Of a stretch of 64,000 nucleotides of DNA, positions 10,852-22,753 are shown in pieces (the first letter of the stretch is position 1; each line of letters starts with the position of its first letter). This DNA comes from Kalmanozyma brasiliensis GHG001 (lineage: Eukaryota > Basidiomycota > Ustilaginomycetes > Ustilaginales). The DNA lies in assembly GCF_000497045.1 (NCBI RefSeq), contig NW_015961955.1, forward strand, positions 434,001 through 498,000. Direction: 5' to 3'. A model generated the notes under the pieces. The model did no database searches. It was not told the DNA's origin and saw nothing but the letters and a program-made list of their open reading frames with translations. The position numbers and the translations under genes were made by a program.

Positions 10852-12594
10852 ATGAAGATCAAGATCTCCTCGTCGGCCCTTGTGCTGGCCACTCTCTCCT
10901 TCGTTGCCGCCAACAACACGTGCGGCGGTGACCCCGTCCCCGTCCCCACCTACTCGCAGGCTCCCCTCGGCGGCTGCTACTGCACTTGCACCAACGGCTT
11001 CAACCCTGCTGGCGGTACTGGTCCCTTCGGCGGCGGATTCGGCCAGGGCTCTGGCGCTGGCGTCGGCTCTGGTTCTGGATCCGGTAGCGGCTCTGGATCT
11101 GGATCTGGCTCTGGCTCTGGCTCGGGCTCGGGCTCCGGTTCAGGCTCTGGCTCCGGCTCTGGCTCTGGCTCCAACGGCGGTGGATCCAACGGTGGTGGCT
11201 CCAACGGTGGTGGCTCCAACGGTGGTGGCTCCGAGAGCAGCGGTGGCTCGAACGGTGGCGGAAGCAACGGCGGCGGAAACGGTGGCGGAAACGGTGGTGG
11301 TAACGGTGGTGGAAACGGTGGTGGAAACGGTGGTGGCGGCGGCACTGGCAACAGTGGTACTCAGCCCGGCGGCGGCGGCAACAACGGTGGTGGCAACAAC
11401 GGTGGCGGCAACAACGGCACTACCCCTGGCGGCGGTGGTACTGGCAACAGCGGTGGCCAGCCCGGCGGCGGCAACAACGGCACTACCCCTGGTGGTGGCG
11501 GAACCGGTAACAACGGCACCACCCCCGGTGGCGGAAACAACGGTACCACTCCTGGCGGCGGTAGCACCGGCAACAACGGTACCAGCCCCACGTGCTTCGA
11601 CGCCAACGGACTAGTCGTAGTCTGCCTGGGCGTCGGCGGCAACGGTTCGATCAACGGCTCCGTCGGTATCGGTGGTGGTCTCGTTGGTGGCAACATCACC
11701 ACGGGTGGTGGTCTCTCCAACATCAACGGCTCGGTCGGCATCGGCAACGGTGCGGTCACTGGCAACCTCACCACGGGCTCCAATCCTCTCAACGCCACCA
11801 CCTGCCTCGACGCTAAGGGACTCGTCGTTGCCTGTGTCACCGTCGGTAACGGTATCATCACCAACACCACTGCTGGTGTCAACGTCGGCAACGGTGTGAT
11901 TACCGGTGGCATCAACACCGGCAACGGTCTGCAGAACTCGTCGACGGGCCTCAACATTGGCAACGGCACCCTCGTGATTGGTAGCAACGGCACCAACCTG
12001 GGTGGTAGCTCCAACCTCATCCCTGGTGGCTCGGTCTCGACTGGCGGCCTGACGGGCGCCATTGGCGGTCTCCTCGGTGGCCTCACCGGCGGCTCGGGCT
12101 CCGGCTCGGGCTCCGCTTCGTCGTCGTCTTCGGCGAGCAACCCTATCCAGACCATCATCAGCAGCAACCCCATTACTGGTAACTCGGGCTCGGGCTCGAG
12201 CGGCTCGTCGTCGTCCTCGGCCTCCAACCCCATCCAGTCGATCATCAACAACAACCCTATCACTGGTAACTCGGGCTCCTCCGGCTCCGGCTCCGGCTCT
12301 GGCTCTAGCGGCTCCTCGTCCTCGTCGGCGAGCAACCCTATCCAGTCGGCCATCAACAACAACCCCATCACCGGCTCGTCGGGTAGCAGCAACCCTGTGA
12401 CTGGCGGCTCCTCTTCCGGCTCGGGCTCTGGTTCGTCGGGTAGCAGCAGCTCCTCGTCGGCTAGCACCCCCGCCTCCACCAGCGCGTCTGGCGGCAACCC
12501 CATCACCACCATCGTCTCGACCGTCAGCAAGGAGCTCGGCTCCGCCACCGGCCTCCGCAGGCGCGCCGTCGGCAGGATGTTCGGTCGCGCTTAA
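10852..12594 (+). CDS. Secreted Gly/Ser/Asn-rich repeat protein (candidate cell-wall or effector-type protein)
   Basis: The 580-residue product starts with a clear signal peptide (MKIKISSSALVLATLSFVAA, cleavage expected near NN). I do not recognise the family. Order of parts: a short Cys-containing head with CGGDPVPVPTYSQ and GGCYCTC (four Cys); a Gly-Ser dipeptide run from about residue 70 to 106; NGGG/NGGGS runs to about 250; a region built on two copies of C[FL]DA[NK]GLVV[VA]C separated by glycine-rich short beta-like repeats containing NGS, NGT, NIT and NTT N-glycosylation sequons; then three copies of ASNPIQ..I..NPITG.SGS (near residues 427, 456 and 493) in Ser-rich linkers; and a basic tail LRRRAVGRMFGRA whose RRR could be a Kex2 processing site. 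There are no introns. The upstream region is long and CT-rich. A structural wall, mucilage or adhesion role is possible; function is unknown. Confidence 0.85.
   Translation: MKIKISSSALVLATLSFVAANNTCGGDPVPVPTYSQAPLGGCYCTCTNGFNPAGGTGPFGGGFGQGSGAGVGSGSGSGSGSGSGSGSGSGSGSGSGSGSGSGSGSGSNGGGSNGGGSNGGGSNGGGSESSGGSNGGGSNGGGNGGGNGGGNGGGNGGGNGGGGGTGNSGTQPGGGGNNGGGNNGGGNNGTTPGGGGTGNSGGQPGGGNNGTTPGGGGTGNNGTTPGGGNNGTTPGGGSTGNNGTSPTCFDANGLVVVCLGVGGNGSINGSVGIGGGLVGGNITTGGGLSNINGSVGIGNGAVTGNLTTGSNPLNATTCLDAKGLVVACVTVGNGIITNTTAGVNVGNGVITGGINTGNGLQNSSTGLNIGNGTLVIGSNGTNLGGSSNLIPGGSVSTGGLTGAIGGLLGGLTGGSGSGSGSASSSSSASNPIQTIISSNPITGNSGSGSSGSSSSSASNPIQSIINNNPITGNSGSSGSGSGSGSSGSSSSSASNPIQSAINNNPITGSSGSSNPVTGGSSSGSGSGSSGSSSSSSASTPASTSASGGNPITTIVSTVSKELGSATGLRRRAVGRMFGRA
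11062..11590 (+). repeat. In-gene simple repeats (GSGS and NGGG coding)
   Basis: Hexanucleotide-like units (ggctctggctct..., encoding Ser-Gly) run from 11062 to about 11170, followed by units of aacggtggtggc type (Asn-Gly-Gly-Gly/Ser) to about 11590. Third-base variation between units shows the array is not freshly expanded, but slippage-driven length change between strains would be expected. Confidence 0.85.
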
Positions 12595-13087
12595 ACTTTG
12601 AGTTTGATCTCTTGATGGGATAAACCGCATGGACTCTTCGTTTCTCTGATCATCGTTGTTCTTGTATCTCGTACACGTTTCGTTTGCTCAATTATGGATT
12701 TCGCTCCTTCTCATAGCTTCGACTGCATCTTGTGTGTGATTTTGATGTTGCATCGCTACGACGACTTGTATGTCTTCCGTCTTGATTCGAGGCTGAGGGA
12801 TCGCCGAAGAGTCGGATGTCTTTTCAGATGCGTACTCTACGTCGAATCGTGGAAGAATAGCATGTCTATCACCTCGTCACCATGCATGACCGACAGATGG
12901 CTTGAAGGAACAACGATAGGTATGATGTCAAATGCTCGTGTCACACTTTTCCACCGAGAGACACTCAATATGTCTTGGGCACGCTCAAACCAGGCTCTCA
13001 TTCGGCGGTCGATAGACGTGAAAAGCACAACTGTATCCATTTTGAGAGTCATATGTAGGCAAATCCGACCTCGTAAAGCGTCTATGT
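12595..13087. other. Intergenic, convergent 3' ends
   Basis: Lies between the stops of the secreted-protein gene (plus) and ATP sulfurylase (minus). It is relatively AT-rich, as expected for 3' untranslated sequence. No gene seen. Confidence 0.6.
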
Positions 13088-16109
<3,022 letters not shown>

Positions 16110-16325
16110 CTAATGTTGGCGACCGGTCTGCTTGCGGGCGTCCTCCTTGAGCTTCTCAATGTTGGAAGGATGTGTGATCGTGTCGATGGCAAGGTAGACT
16201 GCGAATGCGCCCAGTCCCAACCCGAAGCCGGGAAAGATGTTGCGCGCAAAGAAGCGGTGCGAGAAGACGGGGTGCTTTCGCCATGCCTCGCGCTTGGCCC
16301 AAGGGTCTCGATAGAGTTGCGACAT
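16110..16325 (-). CDS. NADH:ubiquinone oxidoreductase (complex I) B12/NDUFB3-type subunit
   Basis: A 71-residue accessory subunit of mitochondrial respiratory complex I, embedded in the inner membrane. MSQLYRDPWAKREAWRKHP carries the family's hallmark DPW.[KR][RN]EAWR sequence, followed by HRFFARNIFPGFGLGLGAFAVYLAID, a single membrane-spanning segment, and a short polar tail. The start is the ATG at 16323-16325; the frame continues 28 codons upstream, but that part does not resemble the family. No intron is needed. The small size is normal. Confidence 0.88.
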   Translation of the reverse strand: MSQLYRDPWAKREAWRKHPVFSHRFFARNIFPGFGLGLGAFAVYLAIDTITHPSNIEKLKEDARKQTGRQH

Positions 16326-18095
16326 TGTTGCTGTGATGTATGTGTGTGCTTGAAAAGGCGCGAGACGGGAGCTGTTCGAGACGATAGTGTGCCATCGGAC
16401 GGTACGCACGAGGTCGGAAGGACAAGCAAAGGTAGACCGGAAGAGGCGGAGTGTACAGGGTCAGCTCGCTGTACAGTTGACTGTACGGTCTGCAGATGAC
16501 ATGCTACCATCGACAGGAAAGGCGAAGGCAGCTTGCAGACGAGAGAATCTGTCGCATTGTCATGCCGGTTCGGTCACAAATGATAACTTGGCTTTCTCGC
16601 GGCATCCTTCTTGTCACCAGAAGCTACGCATCCGGGTATTCCGTTACTACGACCGGCTGTAGTTGTCCAAACTTACCTTGCGTATTGCGTACGTGGTGAT
16701 CCTTGCCGAGAGCGAGATAGGATGAGGGATGAGAAGGGTGCAGGCGCCAACAGGGTGTGGAGAACATCAAAGCCCAACAGCTCGATGGCAGCTCTCCAAA
16801 ATTCAGCGCCAAAATCAACGACTTGCCGGAACCGAAAGAAGTTTTCGCGTGATGTTAAGCCACAGCCATGCGCGTTTCGTCGAAGCGCAACCGCGAAACG
16901 CGGTCGGCGCCCGCTCCGCTGTGTCCCAATAGGCTCAGTTCATAACCCAACTCTGCAGGAACAGTTGACCCGACTGCAGGCCCTTGTGGTTCTCAAGGCA
17001 TCCGACCGAGGCGCTGAAGCTGCTGCTGCTACACACAGGGCACACAGATGGGTCGGGGCAACGTCGGGACAAGGCTTGTGAAATCGGGCAACTGCAGTTT
17101 GCGTCCAGTCTGGTGAGGTGGGTTGGAAATGGCCGAGCCAGGAGCAAGGAGCTGCTATTCTGGGTTCAGCGGGACGTGGCCAAAAGACCGACGCGTTGAT
17201 TACTTCGCAGACTTGGCCGCAGCCGCTCCCGTTTGCTCGAGCTTTCCTCTGAGGTCTCTCTTGTCCCCTGCCGCGCTCTCATATCACGCTGCGGCTTGCC
17301 TCATCTGAGTGAGCACTCGCAGATTCTCGCTCCTCATCGTACGCGGCGGGGTGAGACCGACACTTTTTGAGCCCAAAAAACCTCGTTGCCCTCCACGCGT
17401 CAGCTGAGCACTAGTCACGCTCCGCCGTCGAGCAAAAAGCCCCACAGCCGCCTCGTCTTTTCAAAAGTGACAGAAATTCTTGGAACGCACTGGACATGGA
17501 GCAACCGTCACACACACACACCACATTGGGCAAGCTTCATCAAGCCGATGGACCTGCTCTCGGTCACCTTCACACGCTCAGTTCTCCCCTTTCCCTGCAG
17601 CCATCGCATCCGCAGCTGCGTCGCTCCTTTCTACCGTCACAAGCGCCTCTCTCATTTTCACACAACTGCAAGCCAGTCTCCGTCATCGACGAGGACTCAC
17701 GGCTATCCTCACCTCTGCTGCTCCGAGCCAATATCGCAAGCAACCGCTGCTCAATACCACGACGACGGTGCGCGGGATCGCCGGACGACCCCTGCTTCAT
17801 CACATCCTACCCGGATCTTTCCCGGCACTTGCATTTCATTCTCAACAGTGACCCTCACCAAGCCTTCATTCCCACCTCAAGCCACACGCACCGCCTCATC
17901 TCGTTCCCTTTTTCCCGACCATCAACTTTCCAATCGCACGCGCGCGATCTCAGCAACCCGTGACCAGCAAAGCGCCTTGTCCGCAGCTCACTGACAAAAG
18001 GCTCAACAGTCCACAAGTCCTCTCGGAATCCATCTTCAGACAAAGTCTTTGCCTTCCACATCTTTCGTTCCTCCATCCACCCGACATCTGGCACA
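16326..18095. other. Divergent intergenic region (complex I subunit / TOP1)
   Basis: 1.77 kb between two divergently transcribed genes. From about 17380 to 18095 the plus strand is pyrimidine-rich, which fits a long TOP1 leader. The part near 16400-17200 has overlapping short ORFs on both strands without family features. No RNA gene seen. Confidence 0.55.
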
Positions 18096-21000
18096 ATGGC
18101 GAGCTTCAAGATCAAAGACGAGCCCATGTCCGCTCCGATCGCTTCGTCCTCCACCAATGGTCACGCAAAGCGCCCAGCAAAGCAGAACCTCTTCGGCGAC
18201 AGCGACGTGAGCTCAGACGAGGACGACGACAAACCTCTTGCCAAGCGACCCAAGGTAGAAGACAGCGATCTTTCCTCCGATGACGATTCGGACGCCCCTC
18301 TCACTTCCACCGTCTCGTCCCAGAACGGCATCAAGAAGCAGAGCGACTCCGACGATGAGGACGACGACGACTCCGATTCGGACTCGGACGCGCCACTCAC
18401 AGACGTGGTCAAGAAGAGAAGCGACAGCGACGATGATAACGACGATGACGATGAAGAAGAGGATGCCGACAACGATGATGATGACGACGATGACGATGAC
18501 GACGATGATGATGACAAACCCCTCAGTAAGACTACCAAGTCGAATCGAAAACCGCCCAAGACCATGTCCGTCACTGGCTCTGGCGAGAAGAAGTGGGACG
18601 TCCTCATTCACAAAGGTCCGCGATTCCCCGACCCGTATCAGCCGCTGCCCAAAGGTGTCAGGCTAAAGTACGACGGCAAGCCCGTCGATTTGCCGCCGCA
18701 AACCGAAGAAGTCGCCATGTTCTACGCCGTCAAGCTCGAAACCCAGCACGCCCAGAACGCCATCTTCAACCGCAACTTCTTCGATGACTTCAAGTCAGAT
18801 CTCAAAAAATACCCTCCCAGGGATGGCACCCAGATCAAGTCGTTCGACAAGCTCGACTTCCGCGATATGTACAACTACTGGCGCAGTCTCAAGGATGCCG
18901 AAGTCGAACGCAAAAAGGCCCTTGCTCCTTCGGCCCGCAAACGCGAGATCGAAGAGCGCAAAGTCGAGGAGGCCAAGTGGAAGATCTGTGTGGTCGATGG
19001 CGTCGAGCAGCGGGTCGGCAACGTCAACGTCGAGCCTCCCGGCCTCTTCCTGGGACGTGGCGCCCATCCCAAAGCGGGCAGGGTCAAGCGACGCATCGCT
19101 CCCAGCGACATCACCATCAATCACAGCGCCAGCACGGCCGCCCCAGAGCCTCCCGCGGGCATGGGCGACTGGGCCGAGGTCGTCGAGAAGAAGGACGTCA
19201 CCTGGCTCGCTTACTGGAAGGAGAACATCAACGGTCAATTCAAGTACGTCTTCCTGGACGCCACCTCCAACTTCAAGACCAACTCGGATCGCGACAAGTT
19301 CGAAAAGGCCCGAAAGCTCGACACGGTGGTCAAGAAGATCCGTCGCGACGTCAACCAGAACCTCAAATCCAAGGTGCGCAACGATCGACAGATCGCCACC
19401 ATCGTTTGGCTCATCGACAACTTTTCGCTCCGTGCCGGTAACGAGAAGGGCGAAGATGAGGCGGAAACGTATGGTGTCTGTTCGTTGCGCTGTGAGCACG
19501 CCCAGATCAAGATGCCCGACATCATTCATCTCGAATTCCTGGGCAAAGACTCGATGAAGTTCGAAGAGGATCTCAAAATTAGCAATCCGGACGTGTTCAA
19601 GAACATCGCCATGTTCCTCAAGACCAACGGCATGAAGGACCAGAACGGCAACTTCATCCGCAAGAAGCCCTCGGATCCTATCTTCTGCGCTCCCGAGTCT
19701 GGCAGCGCCAAGATGCAGCCACTGCAGCCCGGCTCGGTGAACCAATTCCTCTCCAAGTACATGAAGGGGCTAAGTGCCAAGGTGTTCCGTACCTACAACG
19801 CCTCGGTCACGTTCCAAGGTCTGCTGGAGCAGACCGAGGATTGGCTCAAGTCGCGGCCCAATGCAGCCGAGCGCGAGATCAATCAGACCAACCTGCGTCT
19901 GGCGTACAACGAAGCCAACCGGCAGGTCGCCATCCTCTGCAACCATCAAAAGACGGTCAACCCCATGCTCCTCAACCGAAACCTCGAGCGCACGCAGGAA
20001 AAGATTTTCCAGATCCGCTACGAGATCATGAAGGAGCAGCAAAAGATCCTCACCTTCCACAAGATCGGCGAGCTCAAAAAGGAGTACAAGCCCAAGGAGT
20101 TCCCATTCATGAAGCAGTTCGACAAGATCATGCAGAAGCAGGATCTCGACGCCGAAAAGGTCAAGCAGTACGAGGAGCAGATGATCAGCGACAAGAAGAC
20201 CAAACTCGAGTCGACGTTTAAGCGCCAGCAGTCCGAAGTGCAGTATCAGCTGGAGCAGAAGGGACTCGCGGGCGAGGACGGCACCCCGAAGAAGTCCAAG
20301 AAGGTCAAGAATGTCGAAGAGGAGGTCAAATCGTCGATCAAGGGCTTCAAGGACAAGAAGCAGGTAGATGACGAGCTCAAAGCCCTCAGCGAGACGGCCA
20401 AGCGACTAGAAAAGGAGCGCAAGACGAACAAATCGCAGGCGACGAGCTGCAACTTTGCCAGCTCGGCCAAGAAGATTCTGAGCAAGTACGAGATGATTAA
20501 GAAGCAGGAGGCGGAGCTGGTCAACAAGAACAACACGTCGGACGTAGCGCTGGGCACGTCGAAGCTCAACTACATTGATCCGCGTATCACGCTGGCGTGG
20601 CTCAAGCAGTGGGACGACCGATTGATCGCGTTGGGCCACGGCAAGGCCGCCTCCAAGAAGAAGGTCAAGAAGGAGGAAGAAGAGGAGGCGGATGTCAAGC
20701 CCAAGAAGAAGGGCGCCAAGGGGTCTGCTGCTGCTGCAGGCAAGAAGGGCACGGCCAAAAACGGACTGGCCAACTCGACGGGCGACAGTGAGAAGATGGA
20801 GCTGGGACTGCAAGTGATGAACATCAGCCAATTCTTTGCCAACGCGCTGCAGAAGAAGTTCAAGTGGGCGGCTTCGGGCGACGACGGTCGAGACATTTCG
20901 GCCAAGTGGGTGTTTGTCAAGGATGCGCAATCCAAGATGCGCAAGCTCGACTCGGCGGAACGCAAGGGCGAGAATGGCGGATCGATGGCGGCCATGACCG

Positions 21001-21170
21001 CGGCTGCCGACTCGAAGGATGCGCAGCCCAAGGCCAACGGTGTCTTGAAAAAGCAGACGGCATCGGATCGCAAGCTTCACAAGCCGATCAAGGCGGTGGA
21101 CAAGACCGAAGAGAGCGACGACGACTTGAGCAGCGACAGCGACGACGACAAGCCGCTGGCAGCTGCTTGA
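18096..21170 (+). CDS. TOP1: DNA topoisomerase I (type IB)
   Basis: Relaxes supercoils by transient single-strand cleavage through a 3'-phosphotyrosine, in the nucleus during replication and transcription. 1,024 residues, one exon. Residues 1-150 form a highly acidic Ser/Asp/Glu and Lys tail with poly-Asp runs. The core follows (KKWDVLIHKGPRFPDPYQPLP onward). Active-site residues are visible: Arg446 in SLRAGNEKG, Lys484 in LGKDSMKF, Arg565 in KVFRTYNAS, His617 in LCNHQK and Tyr826 in SKLNYIDPR. Unusually, a Lys/Ala-rich insert of roughly 100 residues separates the tyrosine helix from the terminal LQKKFKWA segment, and a further tail of about 100 residues ends in DDDLSSDSDDDKPLAAA. The His-Tyr spacing (209) is more than twice that of the human enzyme because of the charged linker. 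The size agrees with the about 1,020 residues I recall for the U. maydis enzyme. Confidence 0.97.
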   Translation: MASFKIKDEPMSAPIASSSTNGHAKRPAKQNLFGDSDVSSDEDDDKPLAKRPKVEDSDLSSDDDSDAPLTSTVSSQNGIKKQSDSDDEDDDDSDSDSDAPLTDVVKKRSDSDDDNDDDDEEEDADNDDDDDDDDDDDDDDKPLSKTTKSNRKPPKTMSVTGSGEKKWDVLIHKGPRFPDPYQPLPKGVRLKYDGKPVDLPPQTEEVAMFYAVKLETQHAQNAIFNRNFFDDFKSDLKKYPPRDGTQIKSFDKLDFRDMYNYWRSLKDAEVERKKALAPSARKREIEERKVEEAKWKICVVDGVEQRVGNVNVEPPGLFLGRGAHPKAGRVKRRIAPSDITINHSASTAAPEPPAGMGDWAEVVEKKDVTWLAYWKENINGQFKYVFLDATSNFKTNSDRDKFEKARKLDTVVKKIRRDVNQNLKSKVRNDRQIATIVWLIDNFSLRAGNEKGEDEAETYGVCSLRCEHAQIKMPDIIHLEFLGKDSMKFEEDLKISNPDVFKNIAMFLKTNGMKDQNGNFIRKKPSDPIFCAPESGSAKMQPLQPGSVNQFLSKYMKGLSAKVFRTYNASVTFQGLLEQTEDWLKSRPNAAEREINQTNLRLAYNEANRQVAILCNHQKTVNPMLLNRNLERTQEKIFQIRYEIMKEQQKILTFHKIGELKKEYKPKEFPFMKQFDKIMQKQDLDAEKVKQYEEQMISDKKTKLESTFKRQQSEVQYQLEQKGLAGEDGTPKKSKKVKNVEEEVKSSIKGFKDKKQVDDELKALSETAKRLEKERKTNKSQATSCNFASSAKKILSKYEMIKKQEAELVNKNNTSDVALGTSKLNYIDPRITLAWLKQWDDRLIALGHGKAASKKKVKKEEEEEADVKPKKKGAKGSAAAAGKKGTAKNGLANSTGDSEKMELGLQVMNISQFFANALQKKFKWAASGDDGRDISAKWVFVKDAQSKMRKLDSAERKGENGGSMAAMTAAADSKDAQPKANGVLKKQTASDRKLHKPIKAVDKTEESDDDLSSDSDDDKPLAAA

Positions 21171-21591
21171 GATGGCGCTCGCTGATCGCGTTGCCACGGC
21201 TGGCGTTCTGCTCGTACTTGCACTTGCGAGAAGCGCACTCGCATGCAGCTGCACTTATGTATTCTACGTCCCACCATTAACTCTAATCATTGAAACAGCT
21301 GGCGGCGAGTCAAGGAGGAGATCCATGACGGTGAGGTGCGAGGCGCAACGGTAGACTCTCAATGTGCAGTGACGCGCTCGAAAGTGTAAGGTGCATGTGA
21401 TGTGGAGAGCAACACATCCATTGACACTGGCCAAGTGCCCGAAGCCAATTTTCAGTAGAGACCCAAACAGGACGCAAGGCGGCTAGGTGAGCCCGTGCAT
21501 GTGACACTTTTTTGCACGGTGAGCCCCTGAAGTGCAAAGGAGAGCCACCTTGCCTCCATCCTGTCACCACCATCTTGCGATCGCAGTCAAT
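21171..21591. other. Intergenic, TOP1 3' flank and RPEL gene promoter
   Basis: Short spacer between two plus-strand genes. No gene seen. Confidence 0.6.
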
Positions 21592-22252
21592 ATGGGTGAG
21601 TTAGGTAGCATTGAGCCCCTTTCAGCACCACTTGGGAATAACGTTGTGACTGAAATGGAATCTTGACGACACAGCCGCGCTTAACAACCTCGACATTCCT
21701 GCGGCCAACGCTGCGGGCGGCACAGCCGATCAGCATCCGCCTAAGAGTCCCATTTCAGACGAAGACCGAGCTCGACTGGAACGCAGCCTCGGACATCGTC
21801 CTGATCGTCACGAACTGGAGGAGAAGAACATCCTCAAGCCTGGCAACCTGGCACCTTCGCTTCAATCCGCCCGTGATGAACTGCAAAAGTCGCAGCTCGC
21901 CGACAAGCTCGAAGGTCGACTCGAGCGTCGCCCTGAGATCGATGACCTGGTCTCTCGCGGCATCCTCAAGGATCAGTCGGTCGCACCTTCGCTTCAGGCA
22001 AAGCGGGACGAACTGCAGAAGCACCAGCTTACCGACAAGCTCGAAGGCAGATTGGAGAGGAGGCCAGAGAAGGACGATCTCGTCAATCGGGGTATCCTCA
22101 AGGATCAGTCGGTCGCTCCCGCTCTGCAGGGAAAGAAGGAGGAACTGGAAAGAGCTCGACTTGGAAATCAGCTGCAGAAGGATCTCGAGTCGAGGCCCGA
22201 CGTGGATGCTCTCAAACGCAAGGGGATCCTCCCTCACCAGGAAGAGCAGTGA
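21592..22252 (+). CDS. Small RPEL-repeat protein
   Basis: RPEL motifs bind monomeric (G-) actin in animal MRTF and Phactr proteins. I infer two exons: ATGG at 21592-21595, then GTGAGT...ACACAG (intron 21596-21674, 79 bp), then exon 2 from 21675 to the TGA at 22250-22252. The splice gives MAALNNLDIPAANAAGG... and 193 residues. Four RPEL-like repeats follow one another: LGHRPDRHELEEKNIL, LERRPEIDDLVSRGIL, LERRPEKDDLVNRGIL and LESRPDVDALKRKGIL, each with the RP....L....IL core and linked by APSLQ...DELQK spacers. Nearly the whole protein is repeats, with no nuclear import signal or catalytic domain evident. Actin or importin binding is family-based inference. The four-base first exon means that ORF callers miss the start. 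Confidence 0.88.
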
Positions 22253-22753
22253 TGGTAGCAGCGCTGCTCAGTCGTACACTTGCTGAACAACAGTCTCTTC
22301 GGCCCGTCTCCCCCGTCATCAGTACCCCTCCATAATCATTGCCTCGCCAATCTGACTCAGTCCGCTGAGCATGGTGCCGGATTTGACCCGAACTGAGGTC
22401 ATGCTGAGTGGGAGCGGAGGAGCCGAAGTCTGAGCGACATCAATCTAACAAATTTGGAATTTCGCTACCGCTCGCCCGGTTTGACCTGTGAAAGACACCG
22501 AGACGAGCGCCTGTCGCGCGAGTTTTCCCCCACGCAGTCCCAAGATTTAGGCTCAGTCCAAAAGGGTGTAAACCTGGAGAGCGTAGCTCGGCTCATTTCG
22601 CCTGCCACAGTCCGGTATCCGGCTTTGTGGCAATGCGCTCGTCTGACTTATCAAAGCTCAGCTGCTTCCTCAACTTCCTTCCTGCAGATCAACATCGTCA
22701 TCGCTCAACGTTCGTCCATAGCAACTGCTGGCGGGAAGCAGGCTTGGTCAATC
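22253..22753. other. Intergenic / PEX5 leader
   Basis: 501 bp. From 22454 the frame is open into PEX5, but these 100 codons do not resemble Pex5 and are treated as leader. Confidence 0.55.

Noticed and set aside
11361..12630. Two long antisense ORFs (395 and 339 codons) opposite the secreted repeat protein
   Set aside because: Pro/Glu/Leu or Arg/Ala/Gly repeats are the complement of the Gly-Ser-Asn repeats; no independent signal.
22454..22753. N-terminal extension of Pex5 by 100 codons
   Set aside because: The family N-terminus begins at MSMSDLVSGGAGCGPSNPL; the extension has no similarity and starts in an AT-rich leader.
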